Of a stretch of 64,000 bases of DNA, positions 17,392-26,611 are shown in pieces. Positions within the stretch are counted from its first letter, which is position 1; each line of letters starts with the position of its first letter. The notes under the pieces are model-generated. The model was not told the DNA's origin. It ran no database searches and was given only the letters and a program-made list of their open reading frames with translations. The DNA is from Bradyrhizobium sp. G127 (GTDB lineage: Bacteria; Pseudomonadota; Alphaproteobacteria; Rhizobiales; Xanthobacteraceae). Location: assembly GCF_021502575.1 (NCBI RefSeq), contig NZ_JAKFGN010000003.1, positions 124,001 to 188,000 on the forward strand, written 5' to 3'. The position numbers and the translations under genes were made by a program.

Positions 17392-19182
17392 ATGACCGCT
17401 GCAGCGAAGCCTCTGGGCGCGCCTGCTTCCGCGCTGACATCTGAGTTCGGCCTGATCGCACCCGATACGTCGGGCATGAATTTCTATCGCGCCGATCCAA
17501 TCCTCGCCGACCTGCTGCGCGTCCATCTTCCCGCTGCGCTGTTTCAACATATCGAGCCGCATCTCGATCGGCTCGGTGCGCTGGCCGGCGGTCATCTCGA
17601 TGATTGCGCGCGTCTTGCCGACAGGCACGGGCCGGTACTGCATCAGCGGGATCGTTTCGGCAACGACCGGCAATGGATCGAATATCATCCCGCGTATCGC
17701 GAGCTTGAACGCGCGGCCTATGGTGAATTCGGAATCCACGCGATGTCGCATCGCAAGGGCATTCTCGGCTGGGCCGATACCTATCCGGCGGTAGCCAAGC
17801 ATGCCTTCACGTTTCTGTTTAATCAGGCGGAGTTCGGGCTTGGTTGTCCGATCAACGTCACCGATGGCGCAGCACGGCTGTTGTCGCGTTTCGGCGACGA
17901 GACATTGAAGGCAAAATATCTGGATGGCCTGACGCAGACCGACATGGCGAAGCTCACACAGGGCGGGCAGTTCATGACGGAAAAAGAGGGCGGTTCCGAT
18001 GTCGGCAAGCTGACTACCAGAGCCGTCCAGGAAGGCCATCACTGGCGGCTGCATGGCGAGAAATGGTTCTGCTCCAATGCGGATGCGGAAGTCGTGATGT
18101 TGCTGGCGCGGCCGGAGGGTGCGGTCGGTGGCACGCAGGGTGTGGGGTTGTTCCTGATGCCGCGGCGGCTCGACGATGGATCGCCCAATCACTATCGCAT
18201 CGTGCGTCTCAAGGACAAACTCGGTACCCGTTCCATGGCGTCGGGCGAGATCAAACTGGAAGGCGCGATCGCCTACGCCGTGGGGCGGCTCGATCGCGGC
18301 TTTGTGCAGATGGCCGAGATGGTGAACTGGTCGCGGCTGTCCAACGGCGTCAAATCGGCGGCGCTGATGCGCCGTGCGCATCACGATGCGAACACGGTGG
18401 CGAGCAACCGCGTGGTGTTCGGCCGTCGCATCGTTGATATGCCGCTGGCGCGGCGGCAACTGATGAAGATCATGCTGGCGACCGAACAGGCGGTGTCGAT
18501 GAGTTTCGTCACAGCGGACGCGCTGGATCGCGCCGAGGCCGGGAGTCAGGACGCGGCGGCGCTGCTGCGCGTGTTGACACCGACGCTGAAATATCGCGCA
18601 ACGCGGGATGCGCGCAAGGTCTGCGGCGACGCGCTCGAGATGCGCGGCGGCATCGGTTATGTCGAGGAGTTTGCCACACCGAGACTGCTGCGCGACGCGC
18701 ATCTCGGGTCGATCTGGGAAGGCACCGGCAACATCGTCGCGCTCGACACGTTGAAGCGCGCAGTCGGTCGCCACGGCGCGGAGGCCGCGCTGGGCGCCGA
18801 CCTGCATGCACGGATCGATGATGTCGCGGGTGTTCCGCAACGCTGGCGCGATCGTCTTCACGGCCTGACCGACAAGGCCATCGGCTTTGCGCGCGATGTT
18901 GCGGCCAAATCCGAGAATGAGGCCGAGGCCCGCCGTGCCACCAGCGCGCTGTATCACGTCGCCAGCGCCGTCACCTTTGCGTGGGAAGGCAGCCGCATCC
19001 ATGCCATGCGCGGTGATGCTCGCCGGCTGTTGTTGTCGCGACTTGTGGTCGATCATCGCCTCACGGCGCAAGATCCGTTTGCCGTTCTGTCGGACGGGCG
19101 TGGCGATGCGATTGCTGACCGGCTGCTGGGCGACCGGCCACTGACAATGACCGAAGCCGGGGATCTGCTGGCTTCTGCGTAA
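17392..19182 (+). CDS. AidB-like acyl-CoA dehydrogenase family protein
   Basis: A 596-residue flavoprotein of the acyl-CoA dehydrogenase superfamily, AidB branch. Diagnostic features are the N-terminal extension with NFYRADP, the segment FMTEKEGGSDVGKLTT that lines the flavin, and the C-terminal SIWEGTGNIVALD. E. coli AidB is induced in the adaptive response to alkylation and binds DNA, but its enzymatic role is disputed. The ATG follows GGGAGAACGCC. No Ada-type gene adjoins it, although an Ogt-type methyltransferase gene lies about 4 kb away. It is a single gene followed by a separately starting MATE pump gene. Confidence 0.85.
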   Translation: MTAAAKPLGAPASALTSEFGLIAPDTSGMNFYRADPILADLLRVHLPAALFQHIEPHLDRLGALAGGHLDDCARLADRHGPVLHQRDRFGNDRQWIEYHPAYRELERAAYGEFGIHAMSHRKGILGWADTYPAVAKHAFTFLFNQAEFGLGCPINVTDGAARLLSRFGDETLKAKYLDGLTQTDMAKLTQGGQFMTEKEGGSDVGKLTTRAVQEGHHWRLHGEKWFCSNADAEVVMLLARPEGAVGGTQGVGLFLMPRRLDDGSPNHYRIVRLKDKLGTRSMASGEIKLEGAIAYAVGRLDRGFVQMAEMVNWSRLSNGVKSAALMRRAHHDANTVASNRVVFGRRIVDMPLARRQLMKIMLATEQAVSMSFVTADALDRAEAGSQDAAALLRVLTPTLKYRATRDARKVCGDALEMRGGIGYVEEFATPRLLRDAHLGSIWEGTGNIVALDTLKRAVGRHGAEAALGADLHARIDDVAGVPQRWRDRLHGLTDKAIGFARDVAAKSENEAEARRATSALYHVASAVTFAWEGSRIHAMRGDARRLLLSRLVVDHRLTAQDPFAVLSDGRGDAIADRLLGDRPLTMTEAGDLLASA

Positions 19183-19309
19183 ACCGCAGCTTTTTGGGCT
19201 GGATAGGCGCCATGCGCGGTACATGCCTTGTGGCGCGAAGGTTTGCTGTTATGGATTTTTAACGGGGCGGCGCGCTCTCACACAAGAGCATAGCCGCCCG
19301 GGGGAGCGA

Positions 19310-20743
19310 ATGTCCGAACTCGGAGTTGCCGAAATTCCTGTGGTGCAGGCGGACCAGAAGCCGCCGCAGCCGCCGGCCAAAGATCCGATCAGGAATCCGC
19401 TGCTCGATGGTCCCATCCTGTCGACGCTGCTGAAACTGGCGGCGCCCAATGTCGTCGCGCTGACCGCAGGCACCTGCGTCGCCATTGCAGAGACATCGTA
19501 TATCGGCCGCCTCGGCGTGGAGCCGCTGGCGGCGATGGCGCTGGTGTTTCCGCTTGTGATCCTGATGATGACCATGTCCGGTGGCGCGATGGGCGGGGGT
19601 GTCGCCTCGGCGATTGCGCGCGCATTGGGCGCCAACGACACTGCGCGCGCATCCACCTTGGCGCTCCACGCGCTGATGATCGGCCTGTGCTTCGGGCTGG
19701 TGTTCATGACCCTGATGCTGGTGTTCGGACCGTTCCTGCTGGCGACCCTCGGCGGACAGGGCCGCGTGCTGAGCGAGGCCATCGGCTATTCGCAGATATT
19801 CTTTGCCGGCGCGGTCATCCCCTGGATCATGAACACACTGGCAGCGCTGATCCGCGGCACCGGCAACATGCGGCTGCCATCGGCGATCATTCTCAATTCC
19901 GCGCTGTTTCAGGTTTTGCTCGGAGGCGTTCTCGGCCTGGGCTTCGGGCCGGTGCCGCAATTCGGCATGCGCGGCGTCGCTGCCGGCACGCTGATCGCGT
20001 TCTCGATCGGCGTCATCATCATGGGGTGGTATCTGCTGTCCGGCCGCAGCCGCGTGAAACTGAAGTTCAAAGGCTTCCGGTTTCAGCGCGCCATGTTCTA
20101 CGACATCCTGAAGGTCGGGGCGGTGGCCTGCTTCTCGCCGCTACAAGTCGTCCTGACGGTGACGATCTTCACGCACTTGCTGGCGAATTTCGGCACCGAA
20201 GTGCTGGCGGGTTACGGTATTGGCGCGCGGCTCGAGTTCATGTTGACGTCGCTGGCGTTCGCCGTCGGTATTGCGTCGGTGCCGATGATCGGCATGGCGA
20301 TCGGCGCCGGACGTATTGCGCGGGCGCGACGCATCGCATGGACTGCGGGAGGCGTCTCGTTCGCGATGGTCGGCGTATTCGGCGGCTTCTTCGCGGTCTT
20401 TCCGGATATCTGGGTCAATCTTTTTACCGACAACGCCGCTGTCCGCGCCGCGAGCCGGCAGTATCTTTCGACCGCCGCGCCCTTCTTTGCGTTTGTCGGC
20501 CTTTCGATCTCGCTCTACTTCTCCTCGCAGGGCGCCGCGAAAGTGCTGGGGCCTGTACTGGCGCAGACGGCGAGGCTGGCCTTCGTCGTGGTGGGCGGCT
20601 GGTGGCTGATGGCGCAAGGCGCCACCGGTACGCATTTCTTCTGGCTGGCGGCGGCCTCGATGATCTTGCTCGGCGGTCTTGCCGCCGCGGCGGTGCGCTT
20701 CACCAACTGGGGGCCGCGAGGCATACCAGCCGCTGCAGCGTGA
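19310..20743 (+). CDS. MATE family efflux transporter
   Basis: A 477-residue protein with about twelve membrane segments, matching the multidrug and toxic compound extrusion family (Na+- or H+-coupled efflux). The N-terminal cytoplasmic stretch contains PPQPPAKDPIRNPLLDGPIL before the first helix. Segments such as AETSYIGRLGVEPLAAMALV and GAGRIARARRIAW are typical. The ATG at 19310 is preceded by GGGGAG; the frame extends upstream without hydrophobic or conserved sequence. Substrate unknown. Confidence 0.88.
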   Translation: MSELGVAEIPVVQADQKPPQPPAKDPIRNPLLDGPILSTLLKLAAPNVVALTAGTCVAIAETSYIGRLGVEPLAAMALVFPLVILMMTMSGGAMGGGVASAIARALGANDTARASTLALHALMIGLCFGLVFMTLMLVFGPFLLATLGGQGRVLSEAIGYSQIFFAGAVIPWIMNTLAALIRGTGNMRLPSAIILNSALFQVLLGGVLGLGFGPVPQFGMRGVAAGTLIAFSIGVIIMGWYLLSGRSRVKLKFKGFRFQRAMFYDILKVGAVACFSPLQVVLTVTIFTHLLANFGTEVLAGYGIGARLEFMLTSLAFAVGIASVPMIGMAIGAGRIARARRIAWTAGGVSFAMVGVFGGFFAVFPDIWVNLFTDNAAVRAASRQYLSTAAPFFAFVGLSISLYFSSQGAAKVLGPVLAQTARLAFVVVGGWWLMAQGATGTHFFWLAAASMILLGGLAAAAVRFTNWGPRGIPAAAA

Positions 20744-20752
20744 GCGGGGCGG

Positions 20753-21964
20753 TCAAGCATGCGCCGTGACCGGGCGAGCCAGTGTGGCGCGGGCGAATTT
20801 TTTTGCGTTGGCCGGCTTTCCGAACAGATAGCCCTGCACAAGATCAAATCCCATTTCATGGGTGGCGACGAGATCCGATCGGGTTTCCACACCCTTGGCG
20901 ACGGTGCGAACGCCATAATGGTCTGCAAGTTCGAGAATGCTGCGGCAAACCGTCTGCTGTAGCCGGTTGTCGGCGCAGCCGGTGATGTATTCCCGGTCGA
21001 TCTTGATCTCGGTGAATGGAAAACTCGACAGTTCTGCAAATGACGGCCAGTCGGTGCCGACATCGTCGATCGAGATGGCGATGTTGTGGAATCGCATGCG
21101 CTTGGCGACGTCGATAGCGAGATCGAGATTCTGGATGATGTCGCTGCTCTTGATCTCGACGATCAACCCTCCGAAAGCCGGATGATCCGGAATCTGCCGG
21201 CACAGCCCTCTGACGGATGCGGGGTCCTTGAGAAAGCCGATCGGCAGATTGATGGAGATGTCGACGGGGCCATACTGGCCGACGAAATAGTGCCAGTCCT
21301 CAAGCGCGCGGCTGATCACGAACTCCGACAGTCCCTTGAATTGCGGATCCTTTTCGTCGGGAATAAAAGATGCGGGAGGCACCACGCCCCATGCCGGATG
21401 GCGCAGGCGGATCAGCGCTTCCGCACCGCGCGGCGCGAGCGTATGTGCATCGATCTTCTGCTGATACCACAGCTCGAGCCAGTCAGCTTTGAGCGCTTCC
21501 GCCACATCGACAGGAGGACTCGGCGGCGCCTTCGCCGGAAGCAGCATGGCGACGCTGGCGCGCAGGCCGTCCGCGCTGAACGGGGTGGCAAGCGGCGGCA
21601 GCATCTGGATTCCAAATTCCTCTCCAAGTTGCCGCACCGCGTTCACGATAATCGAATCCCGCGGGCCGATCAGCAGAACCTTGCCGTGGAACTGCCGCCT
21701 GACGAGAGTTTTCAGAATATGTCCCGTTTCGGTGCCATCACGCGGCATTCCGAGCACGACAAGATCCGGCAATTGCAGATCGAGCAGCATCGGAAGCTCG
21801 CCGGCTGTCGCGCATTCGCAGGCGATGAAGCCGAGTTCTTCGAGAGCTTCGTTCAGGAACGTACGGATATGCCGCTTTTCGTCAACGATACAGACGCGTG
21901 GTGCGACCTTGCGCTGACCGAACGTCGCGATCGTATCCAATTCCGCCGGTTTCAAGTTCTGCAT
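20753..21964 (-). CDS. REC-EAL fusion protein with degenerate motifs
   Basis: A 403-residue protein. Residues about 22-140 form a response-regulator receiver-like domain, but the phospho-acceptor Asp position reads PDLVVLGMPRDG with Gly at residue 72, so classical phosphorylation is unlikely. Residues about 155-395 form an EAL domain. EALIR (182-186), the Asn in SINLP, DDVGT (300-304), KID (321-323) and Gln377 in VQGYLFGKP are kept. The usual AEGVE motif reads AKGVE (356-360), and the second Glu of the metal-site ExxE-type segment reads EIKSSD. Cyclic-di-GMP hydrolysis may be reduced or lost, so a binding or protein-interaction role is possible. It converges on the MATE gene, with nine bases between. 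Confidence 0.8.
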   Translation of the reverse strand: MQNLKPAELDTIATFGQRKVAPRVCIVDEKRHIRTFLNEALEELGFIACECATAGELPMLLDLQLPDLVVLGMPRDGTETGHILKTLVRRQFHGKVLLIGPRDSIIVNAVRQLGEEFGIQMLPPLATPFSADGLRASVAMLLPAKAPPSPPVDVAEALKADWLELWYQQKIDAHTLAPRGAEALIRLRHPAWGVVPPASFIPDEKDPQFKGLSEFVISRALEDWHYFVGQYGPVDISINLPIGFLKDPASVRGLCRQIPDHPAFGGLIVEIKSSDIIQNLDLAIDVAKRMRFHNIAISIDDVGTDWPSFAELSSFPFTEIKIDREYITGCADNRLQQTVCRSILELADHYGVRTVAKGVETRSDLVATHEMGFDLVQGYLFGKPANAKKFARATLARPVTAHA

Positions 21965-22302
21965 GAATCATCTCCGTTTCCCCAGAGGCGAAAGTCTTAG
22001 CGTCAGGGCACGGCCGCAAATGTGGAATTGTTGAACCGTCCACTTGTAAGGTTTGGTAAGGTTAAAGCCGCGAGAGTGATTCAAATTTGCTCAATAAATG
22101 CGAGCGATGTGTTGGCATCGCATTTTGTTCCAAGCGATTTTGCCGTCCTGAACGGGAGATCGGGCGCGGTTGTTCATTTCGTCGCTTGCTCAAAATGAAA
22201 GCAGCACGTTCGGCGAACTCAAACACCGCGCGTGCGCTTCACTTCGATAACAACTTCGGCGATTTGCGTGCTGATCTGTGGCGCGATTTCGTTTGTCGCG
22301 CG
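21965..22302. other. Intergenic region, nothing recognised
   Basis: This 338-base stretch lies upstream of the REC-EAL gene and downstream of the VOC gene. It is more AT-rich than its surroundings around 22050-22130. I found no convincing open reading frame, terminator or promoter in it. It presumably holds the REC-EAL promoter. Confidence 0.5.
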
Positions 22303-22662
22303 TCAGATGCAAACGGCTTCGACGTTGTTGCCGTCCGGATCGATCAGGAAGGCGGCATAATAAGTCGGACTGTAATCCTTGCGCGGTCCCGCGCCGCCAT
22401 TGTCGCGGCCACCAGCCTTGAGGCCGGCTGCGTGAAATGCCTTGATGGCATCGTGATCGTTGGCGCGGAACGCAACATGTGCGCCGGCGCCTTCCGGCAC
22501 TTTCGACAGATGCAGCCACAGCGCCGGTGCATCCTTCGGCCCCAATCCCGCGCCGGTGTCGTCGCGCGAACACAGCACATGGCCGAGGGGCGCAAGCGCC
22601 GCTGTATAGAATCGCACGCTGGCGTCGAGGTCTCTGACTTTCAGTCCGATATGATCGTACAT
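22303..22662 (-). CDS. VOC (glyoxalase/dioxygenase superfamily) protein
   Basis: A 119-residue single-module vicinal-oxygen-chelate protein. It begins MYDHIGLKVRDLDASVRFY, the typical first strand and helix, and ends YYAAFLIDPDGNNVEAVC, with the metal-ligand Glu near the end. Members bind a metal and act on small molecules, or bind antibiotics; the substrate is unknown. It is the last of three minus-strand genes (ogt, araC-type, VOC) separated by 9 and 25 bases, so they are probably an operon. Confidence 0.85.
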   Translation of the reverse strand: MYDHIGLKVRDLDASVRFYTAALAPLGHVLCSRDDTGAGLGPKDAPALWLHLSKVPEGAGAHVAFRANDHDAIKAFHAAGLKAGGRDNGGAGPRKDYSPTYYAAFLIDPDGNNVEAVCI

Positions 22663-22687
22663 GATGATCTCCTTGAGAGTATGGAGA

Positions 22688-23539
22688 TCATCCTAGTGAG
22701 GCTGCCGACAACTGTTCTTGGAGAATCTTGCGGTCGCCGCGCGCGGCATTGCGGAAGCCTCGCGGAGAGACGCCTGCCGCGCGATGAAATGTCCGCACGA
22801 AATTTGACAGGTCGCCGAATCCCACGTCCAAGGCAATCGAGGTGATCGATCGCGCATCGTCGGCAAGGAGCCGAGCGGCATGGCGCAACCGCGAGCGGAC
22901 CAGATATTGGTGCGGCGTCACGCCCAGCACGCTGGAGAAAAGTCGCAGGAAATGAAACGAACTGACGCCAGCTGTCTTCGCGGTGATGTCGAGATCGATC
23001 TCGCTGTCGGCATGGGCATCGATCCACAGCGCGCTTTCGACGGCGCGGCGGCGGTCGCGCACGGTGACATCTTGTCTCTTCGTTGTTTTGTCCGATGTCG
23101 TTTCGATGAAGCGGTTCACGAACAGCATTGCGGCTTCGTCGATCCCGATGTCGCTATCGCCGCGCCCGGCGGCTTCCGCCAGTTCGCCGTAGACCATCAG
23201 TCCAGGCAGCGGCGGTGCACAGCCGATGCGCAGAGCATCCCTGCGCAGGCCCATGCCGTCGGCAAACGCGGGCGAAAGCTGGAACGACAGACATTCGTCG
23301 CCGCAGATATGGTGGTCATGGGAGCAGGTGTATTCGTCGCCGGCGTGGCCAACCATCACCGATCCGGCTACCAGCTCGTGAACGCGCCCACGGGTGTCGT
23401 AGCCGAAGCTGCCCTTGCGGACGTAAGACAGCGAATGACACGCGTGTTGCTCAAGGAACGGCTTGTCGTCCGGCCCCATCGAGCACCGGTATGCGATCAC
23501 GGAGAGCGCTTCGCTCTTAAGCAACGGCTTGATCTGCAT
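22688..23539 (-). CDS. AraC family transcriptional regulator
   Basis: A 283-residue regulator. The N-terminal cupin-like part contains the [16 protein letters not shown] segment typical of AraC sensing domains. The C-terminal part holds two helix-turn-helix motifs, with [20 protein letters not shown] followed by [11 protein letters not shown] as the family signature. The N-terminal region has several His and Cys residues ([12 protein letters not shown]) that could bind metal or sense redox state. It probably regulates the adjacent VOC or ogt genes, an inference from position only. Confidence 0.88.
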   Translation of the reverse strand: MQIKPLLKSEALSVIAYRCSMGPDDKPFLEQHACHSLSYVRKGSFGYDTRGRVHELVAGSVMVGHAGDEYTCSHDHHICGDECLSFQLSPAFADGMGLRRDALRIGCAPPLPGLMVYGELAEAAGRGDSDIGIDEAAMLFVNRFIETTSDKTTKRQDVTVRDRRRAVESALWIDAHADSEIDLDITAKTAGVSSFHFLRLFSSVLGVTPHQYLVRSRLRHAARLLADDARSITSIALDVGFGDLSNFVRTFHRAAGVSPRGFRNAARGDRKILQEQLSAASLG

Positions 23540-23548
23540 GATCGAAGT

Positions 23549-24139
23549 CTATCGCCGCCGCCGTTGCGGAGCAATCGACAGGCCGGGATCGAATAGCATC
23601 GGGGCGTCCTCAGATGCGTGGCTCGCGATCCGGGCTCGCTCGATGGCGAGCATCCGGAATTTGGTGGCGACGCCGCCATTTGCGGAAAAGCCACCGGTCT
23701 TGCCGTTCGCGGCCAGCACCCGGTGGCAGGGGATGACGATGGGGAACGGGTTTTCGCCCAGCGCCTTGCCGACCGCGCGGGACAGCAGCTTGTCGCCGAG
23801 CCGCGTGGCGATGTCGCCGTAGGTCAGCGTTTCGCCGGGCGCGATGGTGCGGGCAATGTCGTAGACGCTGCGGTTAAATGCTGGCACCTGCTCCATATCG
23901 ACCGCGACGAACGTCAGATCCCTGGCCGCGCCGCGCAGCAGTTCGGCCATGGCGTCGCAGGCCTGCCGGACATGGTCCGGCATGGCGACTTCCCGTGCCC
24001 CGGGGGCCTTCTGCGCGAGACGCGACAGCGTCCGGGCTTCGGTGGCTTCGGGCAACTGCACGCCCAGCAGGCCGTGGTCGCCCCACGCGATGCCGCAACG
24101 CCCGATGTCGGTGTCGAACAATGCAAGACCGGCTGTCAT
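23549..24139 (-). CDS. ogt: Methylated-DNA--protein-cysteine methyltransferase
   Basis: A 196-residue O6-alkylguanine-DNA alkyltransferase. The acceptor-cysteine motif IPCHRV is intact with Cys138, preceded by the helix-turn-helix segment YGDIATRLGDKLLSRAVG and followed by GKTGGFSANGG. The protein transfers alkyl groups from O6-alkylguanine to its own Cys and is consumed. There is no Ada-type N-terminal domain, so it is the constitutive Ogt type. The ATG at 24139 is preferred over an upstream TTG at 24151. Confidence 0.92.
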   Translation of the reverse strand: MTAGLALFDTDIGRCGIAWGDHGLLGVQLPEATEARTLSRLAQKAPGAREVAMPDHVRQACDAMAELLRGAARDLTFVAVDMEQVPAFNRSVYDIARTIAPGETLTYGDIATRLGDKLLSRAVGKALGENPFPIVIPCHRVLAANGKTGGFSANGGVATKFRMLAIERARIASHASEDAPMLFDPGLSIAPQRRRR

Positions 24140-24275
24140 TCTGCGCCCCAAGCTCTCACAACCTCATAAGCCGAACTTGGAGAATCTTGCTCTTTTCAAC
24201 GTCGCCTGCCACCCGAATTCTGCGGTCGGAACCACCTTGCGGCTGCGCGCCGGGTATGGCTAAGGTCAGGTCTGC

Positions 24276-24349
24276 GCGGGCGTAGTTCAATGGTAGAACG
24301 GCAGCTTCCCAAGCTGCATACGAGGGTTCGATTCCCTTCGCCCGCTCCA
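24276..24349 (+). tRNA. tRNA-Gly (anticodon CCC)
   Basis: A complete cloverleaf: acceptor stem GCGGGCG with CGCCCGC, D arm with TTCAATGGTAGAA, anticodon stem GCAGC/GCTGC with loop TTCCCAA (anticodon CCC, reading GGG codons), T arm GAGGGTTCGATTCCCTT, discriminator T and an encoded CCA. No second tRNA or integrase lies nearby. Confidence 0.95.
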
Positions 24350-24390
24350 GTTTTTCCCGGATTATCCCCGCATCAATCTAAAGAGGTCTG

Positions 24391-25569
24391 ATGTCGCAGC
24401 CCCGATTGTTCACGCCGATTGTGCTACGTGGCGTCACGTCGAAGAACCGCATCGTGATTTCACCGATGTGCCAGTATTCGGCCGACGACGGTCTGGCGAA
24501 CGACTGGCATCTGGTTCACCTCGGCAAGTTCGCGCAGGGCGGTGCCGGAATCGTGATGACGGAGGCGACCGCGGTTAATCCAGAGGGGCGCATCACCCAC
24601 GGCGACCTCGGCCTGTGGAATGACGCTCAGATCGCGCCGCTGAAGCGCATCGCGAATTTCCTTCGCGCCAATGGTTCGGTGCCTGCAATCCAGTTGGCCC
24701 ATGCCGGACGCAAGGCCAGCATGCAGCGGCCGTGGTACGGCAACGCCGCGCTGACCGCGGAGGATGTGGCGCGCGGCGACAAGCCGTGGACCATCGTCGC
24801 GCCCAGCGCCATTCCCATGGACGACGGCTGGCTGATGCCGCACGAACTGACCGTGCCAGAACTGAAGCAGCTGTGTGAGGATTTTCGCCTGGCCACACTG
24901 CGCGCAGTGGATGCGCAGTTCGAGCTGCTCGAACTGCATTGTGCCCACGGCTACCTGCTGCACGAATTCCTGTCGCCGCTGTCCAACAAGCGCAACGACG
25001 CCTATGGCGGCGACCGCGCCGGACGGATGAAGTTTCCGCTGGAGATCGTTGAAACCGTGCGCGCCGCATGGCCCAAGGACCGGCCACTGTTCGTCCGCAT
25101 TTCATCGGTCGATGGCATCGACGGCGGCATCGATATTTCCGACTCTGTCGCTTTCGTGAATGAGGCCAGCACGCGGGGCGCGGACGTGATCGACTGCTCG
25201 TCCGGCGGCTTGATGGGATCGGCAACCGCGGCGCGCATCCCGCGCGGCTACGGCTTTCAGGTACCGTTCGCCGAGCAGATCCGCAATGAGACCAAGGTGA
25301 CCACCATGGCTGTCGGTCTGATCCTGCATCCGCAGCAGGCGGAGGACATCGTTGCCGAAGGCAAGACCGACCTTGTGGCCGTCGGGCGCGAAGCGTTGTT
25401 CGATCCGAATTGGCCGCTCCATGCCGAACTCGCCCTGAGCGACACCAAGGGGGAGATCGGTGACGGCACGTTCGATTCCTGGCCCAAGCAGTATGGCTGG
25501 TGGCTGGAACGGCGCGAGCCTGGCCTGCGCAAGCTTGCTGGCCACGCGTTGCCATTTCGCAAGGTTTAG
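24391..25569 (+). CDS. NADH:flavin oxidoreductase, Old Yellow Enzyme family (YqjM-like)
   Basis: A 392-residue FMN-binding barrel enzyme. Features of the YqjM/XenA class are KNRIVISPMCQYSA with the redox-tuning Cys near residue 27, QLAHAGRKAS near 101-110, ELHCAHGYLLHEFLSP with the substrate-binding His pair position, and VGREALFDPNWP near the end. These enzymes reduce activated double bonds of enones, nitro-esters or maleimides using NAD(P)H. The ATG follows AAAGAGG. It starts 41 bases after tRNA-Gly. Confidence 0.92.
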   Translation: MSQPRLFTPIVLRGVTSKNRIVISPMCQYSADDGLANDWHLVHLGKFAQGGAGIVMTEATAVNPEGRITHGDLGLWNDAQIAPLKRIANFLRANGSVPAIQLAHAGRKASMQRPWYGNAALTAEDVARGDKPWTIVAPSAIPMDDGWLMPHELTVPELKQLCEDFRLATLRAVDAQFELLELHCAHGYLLHEFLSPLSNKRNDAYGGDRAGRMKFPLEIVETVRAAWPKDRPLFVRISSVDGIDGGIDISDSVAFVNEASTRGADVIDCSSGGLMGSATAARIPRGYGFQVPFAEQIRNETKVTTMAVGLILHPQQAEDIVAEGKTDLVAVGREALFDPNWPLHAELALSDTKGEIGDGTFDSWPKQYGWWLERREPGLRKLAGHALPFRKV

Positions 25570-25603
25570 GCGACGCTCCAGTTTGTCGTGGAGCGGACAG
25601 GGT

Positions 25604-26611
25604 ATGGCGTCTTCGAAAACCATCTGCGTGGCAGGGGCAGGCAGCATCGGCTGCTTCGTCGGCGGCATGTTGCGCGCCGGCGGTCATCAGGTCTCGCTGC
25701 TGGCGCGGCTGCGGGTGATCGATGAGATCAAGCGGAATGGATTGACGATCACCAGTTTTGAAGGTCTCGAACATCGCCTGACCCTTGCGGAAATCACGCT
25801 GTCCGACGATTCGGCGATCCTGGCCGATGCTGGGATCATTCTGGTCACCGTCAAGAGCGATGATACCGCGGAGATCGCCGACCTGATCGCACGACACGCT
25901 GCGAAGGATGCCGTGATTGTCAGTTTGCAGAACGGCATCGGCAATGTGGCGGTGCTGCGCGAAGCGCTGCCGGATCACGATGTGCTTGCGGGCATGGTGC
26001 CGTTCAATGTGGTCTCGATGGGCGGCGGTCACTTTCATCGCGCCACCTCAGGCGACATTCTGCTGGAGAGAGACGAAGCCAATACCGCGAAGTGGCTCTC
26101 GCAGCCGGAGCTTGCTTTTCGCGCGGTGGACGACATCGCCGGCGTGCAATGGGGCAAGCTGCTGGTCAATCTGAACAATGCGCTGGTCGCCTTGTCCGAT
26201 CTGCCGTTACGGGAGCAACTGTCGCAGCGGCCCTGGCGCGTTCTGTTTGCGGATCAGTGGCGGGAAGCGCTGCGTGTGATCAACGCGGAGGGCATCGATC
26301 CAGTTTCAACAACGCCACTGCCCGCGTCGTTCACGCCATTCATCCTGAGGCTGCCGGATTTTCTGTTCCAAAGGATTGCGGCGTCGATGGTGAAGATCGA
26401 TCCGAAAGCGCGTTCCTCGATGTGGGAGGATCTGCAGCGCGGACGCCGCACCGAGATCGATCATCTTCAAGGCCTTATTGTCGGGCTTGCCAAGCGCCAC
26501 GGGCTGAATGCGCCGCTCTCCGCCCGCATCGTTGCGCTGATCCGGAACGTCGAACAGGCGGGCAAGGGTTCGCCCGCGTTGACGCCGGAGCAAATCCGCA
26601 AAGTGGATTGA
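25604..26611 (+). CDS. 2-dehydropantoate 2-reductase family protein
   Basis: A 335-residue NADPH-dependent ketopantoate-reductase-like enzyme. The N-terminal Rossmann motif reads VAGAGSIGCFVGG (residues 9-21), and the second conserved stretch is LVTVKSDDTAEIA. The catalytic Lys lies in GVQWGKLLVNLNNAL, and the C-terminal helical domain includes SSMWEDLQRGRRTEIDHLQG, which matches the substrate-binding Ser and Glu region. Some members of this family act on other 2-keto acids, so PanE itself is not certain. It follows the Old Yellow Enzyme gene after 34 bases and is probably cotranscribed. Confidence 0.85.
   Translation: MASSKTICVAGAGSIGCFVGGMLRAGGHQVSLLARLRVIDEIKRNGLTITSFEGLEHRLTLAEITLSDDSAILADAGIILVTVKSDDTAEIADLIARHAAKDAVIVSLQNGIGNVAVLREALPDHDVLAGMVPFNVVSMGGGHFHRATSGDILLERDEANTAKWLSQPELAFRAVDDIAGVQWGKLLVNLNNALVALSDLPLREQLSQRPWRVLFADQWREALRVINAEGIDPVSTTPLPASFTPFILRLPDFLFQRIAASMVKIDPKARSSMWEDLQRGRRTEIDHLQGLIVGLAKRHGLNAPLSARIVALIRNVEQAGKGSPALTPEQIRKVD

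Noticed and set aside
17356..19224. 622-codon open frame on the minus strand
   Set aside because: It is the antisense shadow of the AidB-like gene, which has clear family motifs; high GC keeps antisense frames open here.
22688..24139. araC-type gene plus ogt as a split Ada system
   Set aside because: The AraC-type protein has a cupin-like sensor and lacks the Ada zinc-binding methyl-acceptor domain, so this is only a neighbour pair.
24276..24349. tRNA-Gly as a possible integration site of a genomic island
   Set aside because: No integrase, no direct repeat of the tRNA 3' end and only housekeeping-like genes follow.
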